64,000 bases of DNA, taken from Dicyema japonicum (taxonomy: Eukaryota; Dicyemida; Rhombozoa; Dicyemidae). The DNA lies in assembly GCA_011109175.1 (NCBI GenBank), contig RDEW01000027.1, positions 1-64,000 of the forward strand, read 5' to 3'. The position numbers and the translations under genes were made by a program. Position 1 is the first letter of the stretch. Each line of letters begins with the position of its first letter. The notes below the pieces were generated by a model. The model had not been told where the DNA came from. It saw only the letters and a list, made by a program, of their open reading frames with translations, and did not search any database. Positions 56,880 to 64,000 of this stretch are shown here, piece after piece.

Positions 56880-57600
56880 TAGCTCTGACTATAAAACAGT
56901 TGGAAACTTATGTCAACTCGAACTGGTAAGATCCAGATGTGAATTTCAACTCCGTAGATCTGATTCCATGATTTCCTGATGTTAAGACTGTTCGGCGCAT
57001 CTACGATATGAACAGAATTCATGCGCAAGAATCCTCCGCCGTAAATTTGTTCAGTCGCATTAATCATAGTTCCAAAGCTTCCGGTTTGGATTTCCTTGTA
57101 AGAAGACTTCCTAAATAGTTTGGCCGCCTTTGATTGAAAGTTATAGATCTTGGTCAAATTCGTTGCGGTAAGGTTTGTCACCCAAGCAGGACATACTTCC
57201 TCGTACAAGCTGTTACTGCCTTTTCCTAATTGGGTTGAAAAGGTTAAGAAGGCATCGAAGGTAACTCCGAGAATCTTTTGGGTTTTGTTTTTCGGACAGT
57301 ATTCCCGTCTAACTTGATGTCAATTAATAGTTTCCCCAGTATTTTGTTTGACGTGAAAAGGGTAAAACTGACATGCCCGGGCTTGCTCTCAAATGATTTA
57401 TATAAAGCCACAAACTCAGATTATTCAGGCTGTCTGTAATGTTCGTGTCTCTTAGGATAAATCTCACATCCTTGAAAGGTCGATCGGATAAGATGGGTGA
57501 TAATAAGGAACCCTGAAAAACGCCATATTTTAATAACCTTACTGCAGAACATCGACTACCCTGGCATACTCGTCTCGGTCGACCGCTTAATAAATATTGA
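56880..57600 (-). mobile_element. Jockey-like LINE fragment
   Basis: Minus strand: GRPRRVCQGSRCSAVRLLKY and GVFQGSLLSPILS (RT palm), then CPAWVTNLTATNLTKIYNFQ with SKAAKLFRKSS. It ends right after the ESF1 polyadenylation region. Confidence 0.6.
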
Positions 57601-57649
57601 GGCTTAAAAAAATTTATTTTTATTAGAATAAAAGATAAATATAAAATCA

Positions 57650-59366
57650 CTAAAAAAGTTTATTTTTCTTGGAAGAAAACTTCATTTTAATTTTATCAGC
57701 AATTTTGTCGACTGACTCTTTTTGAGTAGCAACGTCAGCATTATCACCCATTTTGGATTTATAGGTAATGATATCATCACGAAGCACACTGTAAAACTGA
57801 GAGGACTTGAATTCATGAGAAGATATGTCGATATTGTATTTCGGATCACTGAAAAGAGACTGGAACCGAGGATCTCCGGTTATTTCGTCCTACAATAAAA
57901 GACCAACAATAACCTTCAGTTTGTCGATATTCTCGTCCACTTCCTCCTTTCCCCCTGAAAATAATCAAATCAGCACTCACTCTTTGACCGCTTATTTTTC
58001 CGTACTTTCACCTCATCCACAGAAGAGATCTCCTCTCCAGAATCCTCAAAGACAAGTTCTTTACCAACGTGATCTTAGAATGACGAAAACACAGACCTTT
58101 TGTGGTCTGCCCATTTTCACCAATTGATTCTCGGGTTTTGATGAGATTTTCGCAGTCCTCACTTTCAGAGTCCTCTCCGGAAGCTAGAATTAGAATAAGA
58201 GAAAACCAAAATGCCAGGAAAAGTCCATTTTTACAGGTTCTTTATATTTGAATTTATAATTTGAGTCCGGAGGATCCTCCCCCAGCAATAATTCCCGTTC
58301 TCTCCTAATTTCATTCTCACCAGCAGATTCTAACATAACAACATCCTAACAACCATCTGAAGACCGACTTCCAATCAATTCTCTAAAATTGGGTTCCTTC
58401 CCGTTGTTATCAGACTCAAGCAAGTGGAACGCTTTGAATAGAAGATCTTCTCTTTTAGCATCATTTCGATCCCAAAGAGGAACTTCCTAACATTAAGAGA
58501 ATCTGACCTTTGATTGGATCGACGACTTTGATGGCTTAGAAAGAAGGTAATCATCCAGTTTTTCGACAGATTCTGAACATGTATCAACGTGAGGTCCATC
58601 AAACTTTACCTCATCCTCAACAAATCTGAAATTGTCTACCAAAATACCTCAAATCTATGGTAAGGCCTGTCAGCTCCATTTCTTTACCATCACATTCTTC
58701 ATAGACTGCATTGGCACTATCAGGCGAGTCAAATTCGAGAATGGCATAATAGTAAAACAGCCTTTCTCGCTCATATCTCCGAAGTCTTTTATTGGCTTCC
58801 TTAGCTAGAAATCACCACAGCAAAATTTACAATTTGGCGCCCCTAAACCACTTTTATTGTCTTTTTCTTCTCTTTTTAATCCAAAATCTGATTTATAAAT
58901 CTAAATTTTAAATAATTTTGATTACATTCACACTGATCAGATTTCCCTCTTCAGGCAGGAATGACTTAAAAAGATTCATGCAGACTTTGGCGGTCACAAT
59001 ATCCCAGTCAACTCCACAAAGGGCCAGTCGACGAGTGGCTTCAGTCACTTTTTTAGTTGTGGCTTCTGTCGGTAGGTCAGAAATGGCAGAATCCTCAGAA
59101 CTGCAGGTTTGCTCATCTGGACTAGCATCACTCTCTGATGAAACGGCAGAAATGATGTCGTCTTGTATTTCGTAATATTTTTTGAGGTCATTAACATTCT
59201 CAGGTTGCAAAGTTTTCCCTCGACTATCGTATTTGGAAAAAGAATTGAATCTCTTGTCCTTTAGAGCTGACTTGAATCTCTTTTCTATCAAAATTTTCTT
59301 ATTCTTTTTAGATGTTGGCTTGAAGATTGGATCTGTAAAAACATGCTTGAATCTATCATCATCCAT
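57650..59366 (-). CDS. ESF1: ESF1 nucleolar pre-rRNA processing protein, 10 exons
   Basis: Nucleolar factor for early 18S rRNA processing. Conserved parts in order: DDDRFKHVFTDPIFKPTSKK with KRFKSALKDKRFNSFSKYD, ATRRLALCGVDWDIVTAKV, RLFYYYAILEFDSPDSANAV, YEECDGKEMELTGLTIDLRF, VPLWDRNDAKREDLLFKAF, and C-terminal ITGDPRFQSLFSDP with YNIDISSHEFK. Acidic linkers separate them. Introns: 58925-58901 (25 nt), 58830-58805 (26), 58647-58626 (22), 58507-58487 (21), 58353-58330 (24), 58206-58184 (23), 58096-58074 (23), 57980-57955 (26), 57913-57889 (25). All keep frame. One base appears missing near 57840 (DP-K-Y). About 500 residues, shorter than human ESF1. ATG 59366-59364, stop 57652-57650, AATAAA just after. 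Confidence 0.9.
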
Positions 59367-59559
59367 GTCGAACAGATTTTGTAAACACGTGCTTTTAAAG
59401 TTTTAAATTTCAAATATTTAAATTAATTTTATAATTTTAAAATTTAAATAATTAAATATTTTTATGCGAGAATTCTCGTAATAAAACTTATTTTATATGT
59501 GCAACTGTGGGAATGAGTCAGATATCAAGTTCTGTGTTCTGGTATTTATCGTCGTGTCA

Positions 59560-60120
59560 AAATGGATTTAGACGGGGGAGGTCAATCGCTGATATCTTCT
59601 GGAACTATCGTTGGCTTCACCTATATGTTTATAACGCAGAAAAATGATACAAATTCTGGGAGTTGACTTCGAGAACCATTTCGATTTTATTTTCGAAATA
59701 AACTATTGCCTGTTTCCGAGGACATTGTTAACGAAAACTGCCTAAGGATTATGTAATTTTTGCTTTCACTTACTTGTTTGTAACTGAAGGTAAGTAAAAG
59801 TTATTCGGAAACGTTCACAACCAATATTGGTATTTCTCAGGGTGACTCACTTTTGCCAATTCTCTTTGTAATTTATTTGGGAGGTGCTTTGGGGACGTTT
59901 GGAAAGAATTGGGTTACCTAAACGAACTTATAATCGCAGATATTTTGGATAGATGGTAATTGAAAATTAAGGAAAACCGAGGCGATGTCGATTGAACGGA
60001 TGCCTGAAAAGTGGAGGGCCGTTTAAAAAATAAAGCTCGACTCCGTCCTGGGAAATGCTGAAAAAATTTCTCTCAGCAAAATGCTAGGTGGGAAGCATTT
60101 CTAGACACTGAACAGATTTA
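59560..60120 (+). mobile_element. RTE-like LINE RT fragment
   Basis: Plus strand: NGFRRGRSIADIFWNYRWLH, then ISQGDSLLPILFVIYLGGAL, homologous to the RT of the minus RTE copies (GFRPGKSTADVVWSH; ALLFVIYLEAAL). Multiple stops. Confidence 0.6.
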
Positions 60121-60189
60121 TTTAGACAGGTTATAAGTACTACTGCTTATTACGTTTATATTTTGACGACTCAAATCAATATAAAGAGC

Positions 60190-60556
60190 TTCACAAGCGC
60201 AAAACACAGTGGGCATTACTTGTATATTGACATTTCCTAAATAACGTCGGAACCGTGAGTCTTCAAACCATACAGTGATTGTGTTCCTGATCTAGAAACG
60301 AGATTTTCACTCAAAACTCGATAGACAACGCTCATTCAGATTTAGAATGAGTAGCTTATCGACGAGTACAGATTCTANGCTTCACCAGCGCAAAACACAG
60401 TGGGCATTACCGACATTTCCTAAATAACGTCGAAACCATGGGTCTTCAAACCATACAGTGATTGTGTTCCTGATCTAAAAATGAGATTTTCACTCAAAAC
60501 TAGATAGACAACGCTCATTCAGATTTAGAATGAGTAGCTTATCGACGAGTACAGAT
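60190..60556. repeat. direct copies flanking a single N
   Basis: GCTTCACAAGCGCAAAACAC through AGTACAGATTCTA is repeated after the N at 60378, with scattered differences and one small deletion. Lies about 0.4 kb upstream of the Kv channel gene. Confidence 0.85.
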
Positions 60557-60975
60557 TCTATCTTAATGTGATTTACCCAATTTTTTAAAAAAATGGCTAA
60601 ATATAATAGTCTTAAAGGTTTCGCAGAATTAACCTGTTAAGCGTCAGCAACGACAAGTGTAGTTTCTAAGAAATTTATCCTGAGCAAGGGGAATGTGATA
60701 TTTTGATGCACCAAGTGACTTTAGCGATTTTGAGGATGAAAGCGCTGGAAATCAGTGACGAATCATCCAGCGCGTTAAACAGAACTTCTAAAAAATATAA
60801 AATTCCACAATAACGTGACAATTTGGGGAAGACCAACTAAAGTAGGAAATTGATTTTATTCAGTATTGATTTGATAATGGAAAATCGCACATATCAAGTA
60901 CTTACTGAAATCTATCGATTTAATTTCAAAATTCACAAATAGCATATATAATTTTGACACGTGCAGGTTTTTGAA

Positions 60976-62015
60976 ATGAATGAAAGAATCACAATTAACG
61001 TAAGTGGGCGGAGATTTGAGATTCTCAAAAAATCCATAGATAAATTTCCAAATAGTTTGCTCGGGAATTTTGCTAAATCAGAAAAATACTTCGACAAGAA
61101 AAAAAATGAATACTTTTTTGATCGTCATCGCGACAGTTTTGAAGCAATCGCCGAATATTATCAAAATAACGGAAATTTGAAAAAGCCAGATGACGTCTCA
61201 TTCGACATTTTCTCACGAGAAGTGATCTTCTTTGGAATAAATGAAGTCGATATTACCAAACTGTATTTAAATGAGGGAATATGTCCTTATAATCCCATTA
61301 AAAACCCAATCTTTCCAAAAAACAAGTTTTTGAAAGCGGTTTGGATTACAATAGAATACCCTGATTTTTCGTTGATCGGATATTTCTTCAAAATAGTCTC
61401 TATTTTAATTACCATGCTGTCTTTCGTAAATTTATGTTTACGATCTATTCCAAAATATGCCCAATCCAAAGAAAACATTAAAATAATCGACTTTATATTT
61501 ATAATTGAAGCATTCTGCTCAGGGTTTTTTGCATTTGAAGTAATTGTTCGGCTTATAGCCTGTCCGAATTTTGTCCCAATATTGACTAGTTTTGTGTTTT
61601 TTATTGACGTTTTGACTATGATTCCGTTTTATTTACAGATTTTAATCCAAATGTTACATAACCGAGGATATTTGTCTTATCAACCATTCGCTGCGATCAT
61701 CCGAATTCTCCTATTAATTCAAATTACCCGAGTTTTGAAGCTGGCAAGGTATTTTAAAATTTTCAAATTGTTGAAACACACTTTTCATGCGTCAATCAAG
61801 GAATTATCTTACGTCCTCATATATTTTGTAATCGGCGTGATATTTTTTTCCTCGTTCATTTATTTCGTTGAGTCTGGGTTTGATAGTATTCCGGCAGGTT
61901 TTTGGTGGGCCGTGATTACAATGACCACTATTGGATATGGAGATATGAAGCCAAGAGGAATATACGGAAAGATAGCAGGTACAATGTGCGCCATTTCAGG
62001 AATACTCATAATTTC
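60976..62015 (+). CDS. voltage-gated K+ channel, Shaker (Kv1)-like, truncated in S6
   Basis: Plasma-membrane K+ channel subunit. The T1 tetramerisation domain (ITINVSGRRFEILKKSIDKF, FDRHRDSFEAIAEYYQNNGN, FSREVIFFGINEVDI) is followed by S1 to S3, an S4 with basic residues every third position (ITRVLKLARYFKIFKLLK) but Gln at the usual R1 place, S5, and the pore WWAVITMTTIGYGDMKPRGI with selectivity filter TIGYGD. S6 begins (GTMCAISGILIIS) and is cut by the N at 62016; the hinge LPVPVIVSNF is missing, then RKEKYRLY and a stop. Single exon over 1040 nt, no tiny intron needed. ATG 60976 precedes the T1 domain; the longer frame starts with GTG only. Confidence 0.92.
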
Positions 62016-62130
62016 NCGAAAGGAGAAATATCGACTGTATTAATGAGTAGACTAAAAAAAGTTACTTAAATTTAATTTTTTGTGGTTAATAAATCATTTA
62101 TAAAATTAATTGAAGTTAATCTTGGTTCAA
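62016..62130. other. assembly join (N) and 3' flank of the Kv gene
   Basis: One N of unknown real length interrupts S6. The sequence after it, RKEKYRLY then stop, could be the true C-terminus with about 10 or more residues lost at the join. Confidence 0.6.
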
Positions 62131-62134
62131 GGTT

Positions 62135-62850
62135 AATGTAACAGGCTGCCCATTGGCCCATGTGACATAATATGTAATCTATTTGATTGAATATTTGAAG
62201 TGATTTCCGTGTTTATCTCTTCTTGATCCCACTCAGGTTGTCTTATGTCTTGCAGAATATTTAAATGCTGTATTTCTGATGAATAGGTCAAAAGACGAGC
62301 AGAATTGGACTAGTGATTCGCCAATTCCTGTCATGAGATCTTATCTAGTACTCATCAAGTATTGCTTCTCCAGTACTGGCATTCCAATCACCAGCAATTA
62401 ATATGAGGTAAGACTAAGAAATAAAATTGAACGTTTCAGCTACAGTTGAGTATAAACTCTCTTGTTCTTAGAAGTTGGATGAAACTCTGACTCCTGTTAA
62501 GGCATAACATTCATTATAGAAATGACAGAATTCAGTTTATTCCCGCATCTGATTTTCATAACAGCAACTCGATGACCAGATTCGAGTTACATGACTGTAA
62601 AGACTGTGATGGATAACTAATCCAAGTCCATGGTATCTACATGGTGTTGGGAGTGTAATTTTGTAGTAATCATTATACCTTTTGGTGCAGTGTTCTGCAG
62701 TTTTCGTTTTTTGTAGACAACAGATTTATTACTGGAGAGATCTCGTTAAGTTAGTATTTTTTAAGGGTACAATTCATTCTTGCAAGGAACAATGTGGATC
62801 TTGTGAATGAACGCCTCCATTCCAAAGAGTACGACCTCTATTCCAAAGAG
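62135..62850 (-). mobile_element. RTE-like LINE endonuclease fragment
   Basis: Minus strand: GDWNAS-like motif, FCSSFDLFIRNTAFKYSARH, VGSRRDKHGNHFK and QIDYILCHMG, the APE endonuclease order seen at 24340-23400 (NQIDYMLC). Stops within. Confidence 0.6.
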
Positions 62851-63301
62851 TTGGAGTGATACATCATGGGATGGTCATATTGCCTCGGTAGTACTCACCT
62901 GAGCTGATCGTGTGACAGCACATTCCTGTCAGTCATTGAAAATCAATTATTCAATCGCTGTTAATAAAGAAAACTTTGGAGAGTATGAGTGTTTCATATA
63001 GAAACCAAGTCGATCCTTAATGAAGGGATCGGTGAGATCCATCCCCCATTAGATAGCAAAGAATTCCTTGAGGATAGCACAGGAAGGCTATTGGGTTTTT
63101 CAAAGTTGAATATGAGGAGGTAGTGTGTCGTGATGAAATGATCAAACCACATTACTGATCAAAAAGGAAACTTCTACCTTAGAAAATATTTTAATTTTTG
63201 AATTGAGTGTTCTATCAAAAAAAGTAATATTTTATTTAAAAATAATTATTTTTAAGAAAACATTTAAATTCAAATTTGAATTGACTAAATAACTCGAATT
63301 A
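62851..63301. other. intergenic upstream of ETHE1
   Basis: No gene recognised. The last 120 bp are very AT-rich and probably hold the ETHE1 5' region. Confidence 0.4.
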
Positions 63302-64000
63302 ATGCACCCTATGCTTCGTACAATATTAAGGAATCATTCATCATCAATTCACGGCCAAACCGAATCAATATTCCGCCAAGTAAACCAAATTTGGCTATAA
63401 AGCTTTTCGATCGTGTGAGCTGCACTTACACCTACATAATTGGAGATCCAAAATCGAGGTCAGCGATCATAATCGATCCTGTTCTCGAGAACGTGGACAG
63501 AGATGAAACAATTCTCAAACAACTCAATCTTGACTTAAAATATGCAAGTTCTAGTGTACTAATATGCAGTAAACACGCACGTGCACGCTGACCATGTGAC
63601 CGGCAGTGGCCTCCTTAAACAGCGCTTTTCTCACTGTAAAAGTGTCCTCAGCCAGGAAAGCCAGGCGAAGGTTGACATGACAACAAGAGATGGTGACATT
63701 TTACATTTTGGGGACGACTCGGTACAGCTGATTTCCACGCCTGGTCACACTCCGGGTAACGAACGTAAGTTAGCTAGGGTGTACCTCTATTGTGTGGCAA
63801 CGTGGGCGGAGTGCATTTACGGGGGATTGTCTCCTCATTAGAGGATGCGGCAGAACCGACTTCCAACAAGGAAACTCGGAGAAACTTTATAATTCAGTCC
63901 ACAAAAGACTGTACATCCTGCCACGTGATTATTTAGTCTTCCCAGCTCACGACTATAAGGGTCTACGTGTGTGCATATTTTAGGACATTGTGTGTCGACT
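63302..64000 (+). CDS. ETHE1: ETHE1 persulfide dioxygenase, 5' part, runs off window
   Basis: Mitochondrial non-heme iron enzyme oxidising glutathione persulfide to sulfite in H2S breakdown. Metallo-beta-lactamase fold: [31 protein letters not shown] (metal-binding HxHxDH), [28 protein letters not shown] and FPAHDYKG. The N-terminal ~20 residues are rich in Arg/Ser/Asn without acids ([16 protein letters not shown]), fitting a mitochondrial presequence. Introns at 63380-63402 (23 nt), 63548-63569 (22, contains TACTAAT), 63756-63777 (22) and 63961-63983 (23); each removal restores the family consensus without a gap. ATG at 63302. The last roughly 50 codons lie beyond the window. Confidence 0.95.

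Noticed and set aside
60961-60975. GTG start for the Kv channel
   Set aside because: Eukaryotic gene; the ATG at 60976 directly precedes the T1 domain.
63391-63402. TTG start giving [11 protein letters not shown] for ETHE1
   Set aside because: These codons are the last part of a 23-nt intron; splicing from the ATG at 63302 gives FRQLFDRVSC, the family sequence.
1-64000. CRISPR array or bacterial operon
   Set aside because: Direct repeats here are pairs, not arrays with regular spacers, and the genes are eukaryotic and spliced.

Overview
The window is AT-rich DNA from a eukaryote, almost certainly an animal: it carries genes for a voltage-gated K+ channel, a synaptophysin-family protein, CENP-L, ESF1, gamma-SNAP, CLHC1 and CCDC34, plus a nuclear tRNA. 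Ten protein genes are built on the same unusual pattern. Exons join correctly only if introns of about 21-29 nt are removed, and no ordinary-sized intron is needed anywhere. I infer about 46 of them, nearly all GT-AG, one well supported GC-AG, many with a TAAT/TAAC-like element near the 3' end. Very short introns of this size have been reported from dicyemid mesozoans (from memory), so a dicyemid or similarly reduced animal is the best guess; that assignment is inference.

Layout of host genes: p24/TMED (26-641 +), CLHC1-like (7428-5980 -), RhoGAP protein (10805-9861 -), gamma-SNAP (26966-25933 -), guanylate kinase (37553-36856 -), synaptophysin-like (41288-40547 -), CCDC34-like (44349-45182 +), CENP-L-like (52814-51969 -), tRNA-Leu(CAA) (54411-54491 +), ESF1 (59366-57650 -), Shaker-type Kv channel (60976-62015 +, cut by an assembly N) and ETHE1 persulfide dioxygenase (63302-64000 +, runs off the window). 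They are unrelated housekeeping, trafficking and membrane genes and form no operon or pathway cluster.

The genes are islands in a sea of decayed mobile elements: RTE-like and Jockey-like LINEs, two further LINE families recognised by conserved C-termini, an R2-type-tail LINE, hAT, Merlin and Tigger/pogo DNA transposons, a Ty3/gypsy-type integrase scrap, a tRNA-derived SINE family, and a ~200-330 bp repeat family present at least six times. Nearly all element reading frames are broken.

Assembly quality matters here. Single Ns and one 22-N run are mostly flanked by near-identical direct copies of 120-340 bp, and about a dozen similar direct duplications occur without an N. Five otherwise conserved genes carry apparent 1-nt frame breaks. 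These are more likely assembly or consensus artefacts than biology, and annotation of this sequence should allow for them. The strongest biological result is the pervasive tiny-intron architecture, which ordinary gene finders would miss or misread as pseudogenes.
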